A stretch of 53,531 nucleotides of DNA. Source: Limnohabitans sp. DM1. Its GTDB lineage: Bacteria > Pseudomonadota > Gammaproteobacteria > Burkholderiales > Burkholderiaceae_C. Under the pieces are notes generated by a model. That model was not told the DNA's origin, did not search any database, and saw only the letters and a program-made list of their open reading frames with translations. The stretch is from NCBI RefSeq assembly GCF_001269385.1, contig NZ_CXOO01000060.1:1-53531 (forward strand). Direction: 5' to 3'. Made by a program: the position numbers and the translations under genes. Of this stretch, positions 1 to 8,221 are shown piece after piece (positions within the stretch are counted from its first letter, which is position 1; every line of letters starts with the position of its first letter).

Positions 1-378
1 CGGCTGAAGATGGCGCTGCGTACGGTTTATGCCAATGCGGCCAGGCACAACAACGCGACACAAGCCAAGTCTGAATTGAAGGCGTGGCTGAGTTGGGCCG
101 CGCGCTGTCGTCTGGCACCCTTTAAGAAGTTGGCCAGCACATTAAAGCAGCGCTTGGACGCAGTGGTGCGGGGCATGCTGGACAACCGCAGCAATGCTTA
201 TGTGGAGGCCATGAATGGTTTGCTCCAACAGGCTAAACGCGCCGCGCGTGGCTTCAAAACTGCAAGCAACTTTATCGCCATTGCGTATTTGCGGATGTCC
301 AAGCTCAAGCATCTGCCAAGCAACCCGCTGGAGCGGGCTGTGCCCAAATACAACGTGCTAATCCACCGCTGCCTTTGA
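1..378 (+). pseudogene. ISL3-family transposase, C-terminal part (cut by window edge)
   Basis: The frame is open from the left edge to a TGA at 376-378, so the 5' part of the gene lies outside the window; the first ATG inside is at position 10. The visible residues match the end of DDE transposases of the ISL3 family: the stretch NRSNAYVEAMNGLLQQAKR, containing the last catalytic Glu region, followed by a basic segment and the pattern F-x-T-x-x-N-F-x-x-x-x-YLRMSKLKHLP. Such enzymes cut and join the ends of their insertion sequence. A likely right terminal inverted repeat follows at about 388-410. The element may be intact outside the window, so the pseudogene label only reflects truncation at the edge. 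Family assignment is by pattern recognition. Confidence 0.75.
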
Positions 379-387
379 TGTCAAGTT

Positions 388-410
388 CCACACTAAACGG
401 CATAGAGCCC
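388..410. repeat. probable right terminal inverted repeat of the ISL3-type element
   Basis: Read on the minus strand, this segment starts GGGCTCTATGCCGTTTAGTG. That resembles the ends of ISL3-family elements in related bacteria, and it lies 10 bp beyond the transposase stop codon, where the end is expected. The left end is outside the window, so the pairing cannot be verified here. Confidence 0.45.
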
Positions 411-487
411 TTCCACCCCCAAGTGAGGTGTCGTCTTCACCATTGCCTTGACGACAACAAATCGCAGTCGCGTTGAACGGCGCAAGG

Positions 488-525
488 AAAAAAGCCTCCC
501 GACTTCGCAGTCGGGAGGCTTTTTG
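488..525 (-). terminator. rho-independent terminator of rpoD
   Basis: An 11-bp perfect stem, AGCCTCCCGAC (493-503) with GTCGGGAGGCT (510-520), closes a 6-nt loop. A run of six A at 488-493 becomes the U tract on the minus strand. It lies 20 bp past the rpoD stop codon. A T run on the plus side makes it potentially bidirectional, separating rpoD from the IS element. Confidence 0.9.
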
Positions 526-545
526 CTTTGTGGGCCGGAGCTGGC

Positions 546-2987
546 TTACATCGTGTCGATGAAACTGCGCAGTTTGTCGCTGCGGCTGGGGTGCTTGAGC
601 TTGCGCAGTGCCTTGGCTTCGATCTGGCGGATGCGCTCGCGCGTCACGTCGAACTGCTTGCCCACTTCTTCCAGGGTGTGGTCGGTGGACATTTCGATGC
701 CAAAACGCATGCGCAGCACTTTGGCTTCGCGGGGGGTCAGGCTGTCCAGGATGTCCTTGACCACGTCGCGCAGACCGGCTTGCAGGGCTGCGTCCATGGG
801 GGCGGTGTGGATGCTGTCTTCGATGAAGTCACCCAGATGGCTGTCGTCGTCGTCGCCGATCGGCGTTTCCATGGAGATTGGCTCTTTGGCGATCTTCATG
901 ATCTTGCGGATCTTGTCTTCAGGAATTTCCATCTTCTCGGCCAGGATGGAGGCATCGGGCTCGAAGCCAAATTCCTGCAAGTGCTGGCGCGAGATGCGGT
1001 TCATCTTGTTGATGGTCTCGATCATGTGCACCGGGATGCGGATCGTGCGGGCCTGGTCCGCAATCGAGCGGGTGATGGCCTGGCGGATCCACCAAGTGGC
1101 GTAGGTCGAGAATTTGTAGCCACGGCGGTATTCGAACTTGTCCACAGCCTTCATCAGACCGATGTTGCCTTCCTGAATCAAATCGAGGAACTGCAGGCCA
1201 CGGTTGGTGTACTTTTTGGCGATCGAAATCACCAGGCGCAAGTTGGCCTCAATCATCTCTTTCTTGGCATCGCGGCTGGCACGCTCGCCAGCATTCATGC
1301 GCTTGTTGATGTCCTTGAGCTCATCCAGCGGCACGACCACCTTCGATTGGAGGTCGATCAGCTTTTGCTGAATGTCTTGCACTGGCGGGATGTTGCGGCC
1401 CATGACGGCACTCCAGCTCTTGCCTGCCGCAGCTTGCTTTTCAATCCACTTGAGGTTGAGCAGTTGCGATTCCACGCGTTTGCCATTTTTGTCACGGCCG
1501 CTGAAGTCGGCAATGAATTGCTCTTGCGGGTAGCCGCATTTGTCCACAATGATGCGGCGCAACTCCCGCTCTTTCTTGCGCACATCGTCCACCTGGCCGC
1601 GCACCATGTCGCACAACTTTTCAATGGTCTTGGCCGTGAAGCGGATGGTCATCAGCTCTTCGGAAAGTGCCGTCTGGACTTTCACGTAGGCGGGCGTGCC
1701 CCAGCCTTCCTTGTTGTACACCTTGTGCACTTTTTCGAAGTAATCCGTGATACGGTCAAAGCGTTCCAGGGCCTGATTTTTCAGCTCTTCGAGCTTCTTG
1801 GTCAGCGCTTTGGAGCCACCTTTGCCATCGTCATCGTCGGCCTCGTCGAACTCGTCGAAGTCTTCTTCGGCCACGTAGTCATCGGCTTCGTTCAGATTGG
1901 CAAAACCGTCCACCACGGTGGAGATGACGACTTTGCCCTCGCGGATTTCACCGGCCATGCGCAGGATTTCAGCGATGGTGGCGGGGGACGCGCTGATCGC
2001 GGCCATCATGTCCATCAGGCCGCCTTCGATGCGCTTGGCAATCTCGATTTCGCCTTCGCGGGTCAAGAGTTCCACGGTGCCCATCTCTCGCATATACATG
2101 CGCACGGGGTCGGTGGTGCGTCCAAATTCACTGTCCACGGTGGACAGGGCGGCTTCGGCGGCTTCTTCGGCTTCTTCTTCGGTCGAGCCGGTGGGCGCGT
2201 TGTCCGTGATGATCATGCTCTCGGCGTCGGGCGTTTGCTCGTACACTGCCACGCCCAGGTCGTTGAGGGTGGCAATCACCACTTCCAGGGTTTCGGCATC
2301 GACCAGCTTGTCGGGCAAGTGATCGCTGATTTCGCCGTTGGTGAGGTAGCCGCGCGTCTTGCCCAACTTGATCAGGGCTTTCAGACGGTCACGGCGCTGC
2401 TTCATCTCGGCTTCGGTCAGGACGGTTTCGTCCAGGCCGAATTCCTTCATCAAGGCGCGTTCTTTCGCCTTGCTGATTTTCATGCGCAGAGGTTTGACTT
2501 TCTCGGCGGTGTCCGAGATGGGTTCGGCTTCGATTTCTTCCTCGATATCGATGATCTCATCGTCGAAGGAAGGCTCAGCGATGCTGCCTTTTTTCTTGGG
2601 GCCGCGCTTGGCGCCGGTCACGGCTTTTTTGGCGGCAGGTTTTTTGGCCGCTGGCTCGGTTTCTGCGGCTTTGGCGGCTTTGGTTTTCTTAGTGACCACT
2701 TCGGTTTCAGCGGCTTTGGCAGTGGTTTTCTTGTCGGTGACTTCGGATTTTTTGGAGGGCACGGAGGCGGCTTTCTTCTCGGACTTGGCAGGAGTTGCAG
2801 GGGCATTCGTCGCCTTGGCCGCTGGGGAGACAGCTTTGGCCCCCGACTGGGTCGGTGCTTTGGCGGTCACTTTGCTGGCAGATGCTTTGGCGCTGGGCGC
2901 AGAAGCTTTTTGGGCAGCAGCGGTTTTGGCTACGGTTTTCGATGGGGCAGGGGCCTGGGCAGGCTTCTTCGGCTTTTGAGCGGGCAT
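546..2987 (-). CDS. rpoD: RNA polymerase primary sigma factor RpoD (sigma-70)
   Basis: The 813-residue product is the housekeeping sigma factor that directs RNA polymerase to -10/-35 promoters. Residues 1 to about 170 are low-complexity Ala/Lys/Pro/Ser-rich sequence. An acidic region 1.1 follows, then region 1.2 (RTTDPVRMYMREMGTVELL), the nonconserved domain with an acidic DEFDEADDDDG patch, region 2 at about 580-650 (RGLQFLDLIQEGNIGLMKAV, YATWWIRQAI), region 3, and region 4.2 at about 770-800 (DVTRERIRQIEAKALRKL). E. coli RpoD has 613 residues; the extra length is mainly the N-terminal extension, which is known from other Burkholderiales. The ATG at 2985-2987 is used because the whole basic N-terminus is in one open frame. 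A terminator follows the gene, which is therefore probably monocistronic. Confidence 0.98.
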   Translation of the reverse strand: MPAQKPKKPAQAPAPSKTVAKTAAAQKASAPSAKASASKVTAKAPTQSGAKAVSPAAKATNAPATPAKSEKKAASVPSKKSEVTDKKTTAKAAETEVVTKKTKAAKAAETEPAAKKPAAKKAVTGAKRGPKKKGSIAEPSFDDEIIDIEEEIEAEPISDTAEKVKPLRMKISKAKERALMKEFGLDETVLTEAEMKQRRDRLKALIKLGKTRGYLTNGEISDHLPDKLVDAETLEVVIATLNDLGVAVYEQTPDAESMIITDNAPTGSTEEEAEEAAEAALSTVDSEFGRTTDPVRMYMREMGTVELLTREGEIEIAKRIEGGLMDMMAAISASPATIAEILRMAGEIREGKVVISTVVDGFANLNEADDYVAEEDFDEFDEADDDDGKGGSKALTKKLEELKNQALERFDRITDYFEKVHKVYNKEGWGTPAYVKVQTALSEELMTIRFTAKTIEKLCDMVRGQVDDVRKKERELRRIIVDKCGYPQEQFIADFSGRDKNGKRVESQLLNLKWIEKQAAAGKSWSAVMGRNIPPVQDIQQKLIDLQSKVVVPLDELKDINKRMNAGERASRDAKKEMIEANLRLVISIAKKYTNRGLQFLDLIQEGNIGLMKAVDKFEYRRGYKFSTYATWWIRQAITRSIADQARTIRIPVHMIETINKMNRISRQHLQEFGFEPDASILAEKMEIPEDKIRKIMKIAKEPISMETPIGDDDDSHLGDFIEDSIHTAPMDAALQAGLRDVVKDILDSLTPREAKVLRMRFGIEMSTDHTLEEVGKQFDVTRERIRQIEAKALRKLKHPSRSDKLRSFIDTM

Positions 2988-3384
2988 GGCAACCTCAAGA
3001 CTTCAAAACAGACAAGGAAACAGACACAGTCAGCGCCTCATACATCCCGGCGCGGGCTTGTTGGGACACAGCTTCAACACCCTATATAGGCGTCAAATCT
3101 GCAATGGCAAGATGTTGGGGCGATCATTTGGAGTGCAGTCCTTGCGGGAATGGTGACCGGCCCACATGGGGGCTTCGCGCTGATGGCGGGGGTCTAGCCG
3201 GAGGTGCTGCTGTCGCTCTTGCCGAAAAAAACCGCATTATACCGCATCGGAACGTGCGCCAATGCGGTTGAGGGGCTGTATGGGTTTGCATGCACTTGTC
3301 GGGGTCTTCGACCACCGTCCTACAAAACCCTACTCGTAGGTCAGTACTTGAAGCGTCGGACGTTGCTCTGATTGCCGTCTGCGG
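2988..3384. other. 397-bp intergenic region upstream of rpoD
   Basis: No convincing gene was found on either strand. The region contains a probable rpoD promoter near 3236-3262 and, at about 3297-3345, a degenerate repeat with the motifs GGTCTTCGACC and CGTAGGTCAGT. Related motifs recur at about 27170-27200. The segment 3040-3230 shows nothing else recognisable. Confidence 0.6.
3236..3262 (-). promoter_or_regulatory. putative rpoD promoter
   Basis: On the minus strand there is a perfect TATAAT (plus coordinates 3236-3241). A TTGGCG-like -35 (3257-3262) sits at a short 15-bp spacing. It is about 250 bp upstream of the rpoD start, leaving a long untranslated leader. The -10 match is strong but the -35 spacing is not ideal. 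Confidence 0.45.
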
Positions 3385-3993
3385 TCAGCGGGCGGGGCGG
3401 ATCGACGTTTTGGGGCGGAAGGCCTTGCAGACCTCGTCACGGGTTTCCATGTAGGGCCCGCCAATCAAATCCACGCAGTAAGGCACGGCCGCAAAAATGC
3501 CGTGCACCACGGCTTTGCCGTCGGCGTCTTTCAGGCCTTCGAGCGTTTCGGCAATCGATTTGGGCTGGCCGGGCAGGTTGATGATCAGGCTTTGGCCCCG
3601 AATGACGGCCACCTGCCGCGACAAGATGGCTGTGGGTACAAATTTCAGGCTGATTTGGCGCATTTGCTCGCCAAAACCGGGCATTTCCTTGTCGGCCACG
3701 GCAAGTGTGGCCTCGGGGGTCACGTCGCGCAGGGCGGGGCCGGTGCCGCCGGTGGTCAGCACCAGGCTGCAACCGGCATCGACCAACTCGATCAAGGTGG
3801 CGCAGATGCGGTCTTTTTCGTCGGGGATCAGGCGCGGCTCGAAAGTGATGGGGTTGTGCAGCGCACGGGTCAGCCAGTCTTGCAGTGCAGGCAGGCCTTT
3901 GTCTTCGTAAACGCCCGTGCTGGCACGGTCGCTGATGGACACGATGCCGATCTTGACCGGGTCAAAAGGGATCGTGGCGTTGGGTTCACTCAT
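3385..3993 (-). CDS. mog: molybdopterin adenylyltransferase (MogA/MoaB family)
   Basis: The enzyme adenylylates molybdopterin so that molybdate can be inserted, a late cytosolic step of molybdenum cofactor synthesis. The 202-residue product starts with MSEPN and carries the family features IGIVSISDRAS near the N-terminus, the LTTGGTGPALRDVTPEAT segment that binds the pterin and nucleotide, and INLPGQPKSIAETL. I chose the ATG at 3991-3993 rather than the further upstream one because it gives the usual N-terminus and overlaps the end of darP by only 8 bp, suggesting translational coupling. The length matches the family. The sequence alone does not separate Mog from MoaB, but the size and the RPKTSIRPAR tail favour Mog. 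Confidence 0.88.
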   Translation of the reverse strand: MSEPNATIPFDPVKIGIVSISDRASTGVYEDKGLPALQDWLTRALHNPITFEPRLIPDEKDRICATLIELVDAGCSLVLTTGGTGPALRDVTPEATLAVADKEMPGFGEQMRQISLKFVPTAILSRQVAVIRGQSLIINLPGQPKSIAETLEGLKDADGKAVVHGIFAAVPYCVDLIGGPYMETRDEVCKAFRPKTSIRPAR

Positions 3994-4645
3994 CTTCGGC
4001 TTCCTCGTCGGGGGTCTCATCGCTCTGGCCGCCTGTCAGCACGCTGCGCACCAGCTTGAACAGCTCGCGGTAAGCGCGGCCTTGGCGCGGGGCCAGGCCT
4101 TGCGAGACGGCGGCGTTGGTCACGGGCACCGCGTCCTTGCGGGCCTGGCGCACCAGCGCGCGCAGCTGCTGGATGTCGGTTTGTGGGTGGTGTTCGATCC
4201 ATTCGCCCACAGCGGCATCGTCGGCGATCAGGCGGTCACGCCAGGCTTCGGCCAGGTGCAGGGCTTGGGTGTCTTTGGCGCTGCCCAGGCGCTGGATGTC
4301 CAGGGCCTCGCGCACGGCTTGCAGGGTTTCGGGGCTGAGCAGGCGCATTTGCTTGCCGATGAACTGCATTTGGCGGCGCTTGCCTTCGAAGTTGGTGATG
4401 CGCTTGGCTTCGGCCAGGCCGTCGACCAGTTTGTCGGGCAGGGCCAGGCCCTCCATCAGGTCGCGGCGCAGGGTGAGCAAGGCAGTGCCGAGTTCTTGCA
4501 GTTCGGTGCTTTCGCGCTTGAGTTCGGTGCGGCTGGGGCCATCCAGGCCGCCTTTGAGCTCGCGCTTGTACTCCAGGTCGAGCTCGCTGCCTTCGGCAAC
4601 AAACTGACCACGGACGAAATAGCCTTTTTTGGGTTTACGGGACAT
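3986..4645 (-). CDS. darP: ribosome-associated protein DarP (YjgA, DUF615)
   Basis: The protein is a 50S-subunit assembly or association factor known in E. coli as YjgA, now DarP. The 219-residue product starts MSRKPKKGYFVRG and contains the family core KRESTELQELGTALLTLRRD, LPDKLVDGLAEAKRITNFEGKRRQMQFIGKQMR and HPQTDIQQLRALVRQARKD, with a very acidic C-terminus. A longer start at 4693 exists but would add a Pro/Ser-rich stretch lying in the divergent promoter region, so 4645 is preferred. The gene is divergent from pmbA, an arrangement also seen in E. coli, which supports the call. It overlaps mog downstream. Confidence 0.9.
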   Translation of the reverse strand: MSRKPKKGYFVRGQFVAEGSELDLEYKRELKGGLDGPSRTELKRESTELQELGTALLTLRRDLMEGLALPDKLVDGLAEAKRITNFEGKRRQMQFIGKQMRLLSPETLQAVREALDIQRLGSAKDTQALHLAEAWRDRLIADDAAVGEWIEHHPQTDIQQLRALVRQARKDAVPVTNAAVSQGLAPRQGRAYRELFKLVRSVLTGGQSDETPDEEAEDE

Positions 4646-4749
4646 GACTGGGGGGAACTCTTTTTCAGATGCAGCGCTGGGGCTGGGTGGCAAGTATCAT
4701 AGCGGCCACTGCGGGCCCAGCGCCCGCCATTTTTTTTGAGAACACTTCC

Positions 4750-6159
4750 GTGAAAAGTTCCGTGAAAAAAAACACCCCCGCCACCGCCTCCCATGCGCAT
4801 GCGCACGACGGCTTCAGCTACTCGCGTGACCATTTTGAAGAGCTGGTCGACATCGCCTTGCACCACGCCAAAAAGCTGGGCGCCACCAACGCAGGGGCCG
4901 AAGCGTCCGAAGGTTGTGGCCTGTCGGTCAGCGTGCGCAAGGGCGAGCTGGAAAACGTGGAGCGCAACCGCGACAAGTCGCTGGGCGTGACGGTGTACGT
5001 GGACCACCGCCGGGGCAACGCCAGCACGTCGGACTTTTCCAAGGCAGCGATCGAGCGCACGGTGCAAGCGGCCTATGACATCGCCCGCTTCACCGCCGAA
5101 GACCCGACCGCCGGGCTGCCCGACGAAGCCGACATCGAAACGAACCAACGCGATCTGGATTTGTTCCACCCCTGGGCCATCAACAGCGAAGAAGCCGCCA
5201 AGCTGGCCTTGCAGTGCGAGGCCGCTGCGCTCAAAACCAGCCGCCGCATCACCAACAGCGACGGCGCGGCCGTGTCGGCGCAGCAAAGCCATTTTTTCAG
5301 CGCCCACACACACGGCTTTCGCGGCGGCTATGCCAGCTCGCGCCACAGCATTTCGGTGGCCCCCATTGCCAAGCTGCCAGGCCGCAACGCCGAGATGCAG
5401 CGTGACGCCTGGTACACCTCGATGCGCTCGGCCGATGAGATGGCCTCGCCCGAGGCAGTGGGACGTTATGCCGCTGAACGCGCCTTGTCTCGCCTGGGGG
5501 CCCGCAAAATCGCCACGACCGAGTGCCCGGTGCTGTTTGAGTCGCCTGTGGCGGCTGGTTTGCTGGGCGGTTTTGTCCAGGCCGTGAGTGGCGGGGCGCT
5601 GTACCGCAAGAGCAGCTTTTTGCTCGACTCGCTGGGCAAGAAGGTCTTCCCCAAGCACATCGACATCGAAGAAGACCCGCACCTCTTGCGCGGCAAGGGC
5701 AGCTCGCCGTTTGACGACGAGGGTGTGCGCTCGGTGCGCCGCAAGGTGGTCAAAGGCGGGCGCGTGGAGGGCTACTTCCTCTCCAGCTATTCGGCCCGCA
5801 AACTGGGCATGAAGACCACCGGCAACTCGGGTGGTTCGCACAACCTGACACTCACTTCACGCTTGACGCAGTCCACCGACGACCTGGACGCCATGCTGCA
5901 AAAGCTGGGCACGGGCTTGTTCGTGATCGAGCTGATGGGCCAGGGCGTGAACTACGTGACGGGTGACTATTCACGCGGGGCCAGCGGCTTTTGGGTGGAG
6001 AACGGCCAGATCGCCTACCCGGTGCACGAGATCACCATCGCGGGCAACCTCAAGGACATGCTCATGGGCATCGAAGCCGTGGGTGCTGACACCTACAACA
6101 TGGGGGCCAAAACGACCGGCTCCATTTTGGTCAACCGCATGAAGTTGGCGGGCAGTTAA
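4750..6159 (+). CDS. pmbA: metalloprotease TldE/PmbA
   Basis: PmbA (TldE) forms a heterodimeric cytosolic metalloprotease with TldD. It is known from microcin B17 maturation and CcdA degradation in E. coli. The product ends GAKTTGSILVNRMKLAGS and carries typical segments: GLSVSVRKGELENVERNRDK, HFFSAHTHGFRGGYASSRHS, GGALYRKSSFLLDSLGK and SRGASGFWVENGQIAYPVHEITIAGNL. TldE subunits lack the HExxxH zinc motif of TldD, and none is seen here. The ATG at 4669 would run into the darP promoter region; a GTG at 4750 gives about 469 residues, close to the usual 450, so I prefer it, with moderate certainty. Its role in CcdA turnover is notable because two Ccd-like modules lie in this window. Confidence 0.9.
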   Translation: MKSSVKKNTPATASHAHAHDGFSYSRDHFEELVDIALHHAKKLGATNAGAEASEGCGLSVSVRKGELENVERNRDKSLGVTVYVDHRRGNASTSDFSKAAIERTVQAAYDIARFTAEDPTAGLPDEADIETNQRDLDLFHPWAINSEEAAKLALQCEAAALKTSRRITNSDGAAVSAQQSHFFSAHTHGFRGGYASSRHSISVAPIAKLPGRNAEMQRDAWYTSMRSADEMASPEAVGRYAAERALSRLGARKIATTECPVLFESPVAAGLLGGFVQAVSGGALYRKSSFLLDSLGKKVFPKHIDIEEDPHLLRGKGSSPFDDEGVRSVRRKVVKGGRVEGYFLSSYSARKLGMKTTGNSGGSHNLTLTSRLTQSTDDLDAMLQKLGTGLFVIELMGQGVNYVTGDYSRGASGFWVENGQIAYPVHEITIAGNLKDMLMGIEAVGADTYNMGAKTTGSILVNRMKLAGS

Positions 6160-6172
6160 GGCCGGCTGCGCT

Positions 6173-7063
6173 GTGCAGGCTGAACTTCTGGCGGCGCTGG
6201 CCGCCTTGTCTTGGGCGGTGGTCAGCTTGTTTTCCGCGGCGGCTTCCAGCCAGATGGGTGCCTTTGCCTTCACCCGCTGGCGCTTGTTTTTCGCGCTGAC
6301 CTTGCTGTGGGCGCTGGCCTTGTTCACTGGGCAATGGCGCAGCCTGGACAGCTCGAATGTGGCCCTGCTGGCCCTGTCGGGCTTCATTGGCATCTTCATC
6401 GGCGACACCGCGCTGTTTGCCTGCATGAACCGGCTGGGGCCGCGGCGCAGCGGTGTGCTGTTTGCCACACACGCCATTTTTTCCACCTTGCTCGCTTGGT
6501 TGTTCCTGGGCGAAACCCTCTGGGGCTGGACCTTGGTGGGCGGCAGTTTGCTGGTTTCGGGTGTGATGGTGGCGATTGTCTGGGGCCGCCGCGAGAGCGA
6601 AACCCATGCTTGGGAAAACACGCGCGGCTCTTTGATGGCGGGCGTTTTGTTGGGCCTGCTGGCCGCCGCCAGCCATTCCGCGGCCACCTTGATGATCAAG
6701 CCTTTGATGGTGGCGGGTGTGGACGCTGTGTCAGCGTCTGCCGTTCGCACCTCGGCCAGTTTTCTGGCGCACTTGGCCTTGCTATGGCTGGGCGTCAAAG
6801 TGGCTCGCGTGCAAAACCCGTTGAACCTCAAAACCTTGTTCAACACGGCGGCCAGTGCTGTGGTGGCGATGGCTTTGGGCATGACCCTGGTGTCCCAGGC
6901 GCTGAAAACCGGGCAGGCCAATCTGGTGGGGATTTTCTCGTCGCTCACCCCGATCTTGCTTTTGCCGCTGCTGTGGGTGGTTTACCGCCGCCACCCGGCC
7001 TGGGGGGCCTGGGGTGGGGCGGTGATGGCGGTGGCCGGGGCGGGGCTGATTTTGGTGCAGTGA
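6173..7063 (+). CDS. EamA/DMT-superfamily permease
   Basis: The 296-residue polytopic inner-membrane protein has about ten hydrophobic segments arranged as two EamA repeats: residues 1-130 with FIGDTALFACMNRLGPRRSGVLFATHAIFSTLLAWLFLGE, and 155-295 ending with VYRRHPAWGAWGGAVMAVAGAGLILVQ. This is the drug/metabolite transporter superfamily, whose members export metabolites or toxic compounds; the substrate cannot be inferred. It starts at a GTG 13 bp after pmbA, so the two are probably co-transcribed. The length is typical for the family. Confidence 0.88.
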   Translation: MQAELLAALAALSWAVVSLFSAAASSQMGAFAFTRWRLFFALTLLWALALFTGQWRSLDSSNVALLALSGFIGIFIGDTALFACMNRLGPRRSGVLFATHAIFSTLLAWLFLGETLWGWTLVGGSLLVSGVMVAIVWGRRESETHAWENTRGSLMAGVLLGLLAAASHSAATLMIKPLMVAGVDAVSASAVRTSASFLAHLALLWLGVKVARVQNPLNLKTLFNTAASAVVAMALGMTLVSQALKTGQANLVGIFSSLTPILLLPLLWVVYRRHPAWGAWGGAVMAVAGAGLILVQ

Positions 7064-7090
7064 GGAGGCCGTTGCCTGGCCGCTTTCGCC

Positions 7091-8215
7091 TCAGGCCCAG
7101 TGTTTTTGCCGGATGTCTTCAAAATACCCGGCCAAGGATTGCACCAGGCGGGCCTGTTCGGTTTGCAGTTTCTGCGCAAGCATCTGGTCGTGTTGCCCGG
7201 TGAAGGGGCAGACCACTTCGGTCTTTAAGCCGGTCATCTGTTCCAGCACCGACATGCCCCAAAACGGCACCGACACCGGGCAGTAGCCGCCTTCGTGTGT
7301 CATGACCACGCGGCCTTGGGCGTGCTTGCGGGCCATGGCCAGCACCGCATCGGTCATCCAGCGAAAGGCCACGCCGTCGAGCATCATGCGGCCCAGGGGG
7401 TCAAAACGCCCGGCGTCGTAGCCGCAGGCCACGATGATCAGCTGGGGTTTGTAGGCGTCCAGGGCGGGCAGGATGACTTTCTCAAACGACTCGCGGTAGG
7501 CCCCAAAGCCGCAGCCGGGTGGCAGCGGAATGTTGATGTTGTAACCCGCGCCCGCGCCTTGGCCCAGTTCGTCGGCCTCGCCCTTGACGAACAGATAGCC
7601 CGCTTGCTGGTGCACCGAAATCGTCAGCACATCGCTGCGTTGCTCAAAACACTTTTGCGTGCCGTTGCCAAAATGCACGTCCCAGTCCACGATGGCCACG
7701 CGCTCCAGCCCATGCACCTCGATGGCGTGGGCAGCGGCCAAAGCGGCATTGGCGAACACGCAAAAGCCCATGCCTTGCTCAGGTTCGGCATGGTGGCCAG
7801 GTGGGCGTGTCAGCGCATAGGCCATTTGCGCTTGCCCGTGCATGACCGCGTCCACAGCCGTGAGGGCGCAACCGGCCGAGCGGCGGGCAGCCGCCCAGCC
7901 GTTGGACGAGATGGGCGCGCCAATGCCGGTGTCGCCCCCACCGGCCAGGGCGATTTGCTCGACCTTGGCCACATAGCTGGCGCTGTGCAGGCGGGTGAGT
8001 TCGTGCACCTGCGCGTCGCGTGCTGGGATCACCTTCAGGTCGTGCATCAGGCCCGATTGCTGGATCAGGTTGTGCAGACGCCGCTTGGGGTCAGCGTTTT
8101 CGATGTGGCGGTTGTAGGGCTCGACAAAGCCGCCGGGCTTGAGCATCAGGGCGTAGTTGCCCGGGTCGTGCCAAAAACAGATTTCGTCGGTGATGTAAGC
8201 GGTGGTGGAGGTCAT
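7091..8215 (-). CDS. class II histone-deacetylase-like amidohydrolase (acetylpolyamine amidohydrolase family)
   Basis: This Zn-dependent deacetylase-fold enzyme has 374 residues, the size of the bacterial HDAH/APAH group. The active site appears intact: tandem His in RPPGHHAE (H141, H142), metal ligands D179 and H181 in DWDVHFGNGTQ, third ligand D267 in GYDAGRFDPLGRMM, and the transition-state Tyr Y311 in HEGGYCP. The His that usually follows the second ligand (DVHH) is Phe here. Bacterial relatives remove acetyl groups from polyamines or other small acylated amines in the cytosol. It starts 6 bp after tctA and is the last gene of the aminotransferase-tctCBA operon, which suggests it acts on the imported compound. 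The actual substrate is unknown. Confidence 0.92.
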   Translation of the reverse strand: MTSTTAYITDEICFWHDPGNYALMLKPGGFVEPYNRHIENADPKRRLHNLIQQSGLMHDLKVIPARDAQVHELTRLHSASYVAKVEQIALAGGGDTGIGAPISSNGWAAARRSAGCALTAVDAVMHGQAQMAYALTRPPGHHAEPEQGMGFCVFANAALAAAHAIEVHGLERVAIVDWDVHFGNGTQKCFEQRSDVLTISVHQQAGYLFVKGEADELGQGAGAGYNINIPLPPGCGFGAYRESFEKVILPALDAYKPQLIIVACGYDAGRFDPLGRMMLDGVAFRWMTDAVLAMARKHAQGRVVMTHEGGYCPVSVPFWGMSVLEQMTGLKTEVVCPFTGQHDQMLAQKLQTEQARLVQSLAGYFEDIRQKHWA

Positions 8216-8221
8216 GGTGTT

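Noticed and set aside
528..3089. Very long plus-strand open frame opposite rpoD (853 codons)
   Set aside because: It is the antisense shadow of rpoD: His/Phe/Gly-rich composition and no family resemblance, while the minus strand encodes an unmistakable sigma factor.
3124..3315. Small minus-strand gene upstream of rpoD
   Set aside because: Low-complexity Pro/Arg/Ser sequence without a ribosome-binding site, overlapping the probable rpoD promoter.
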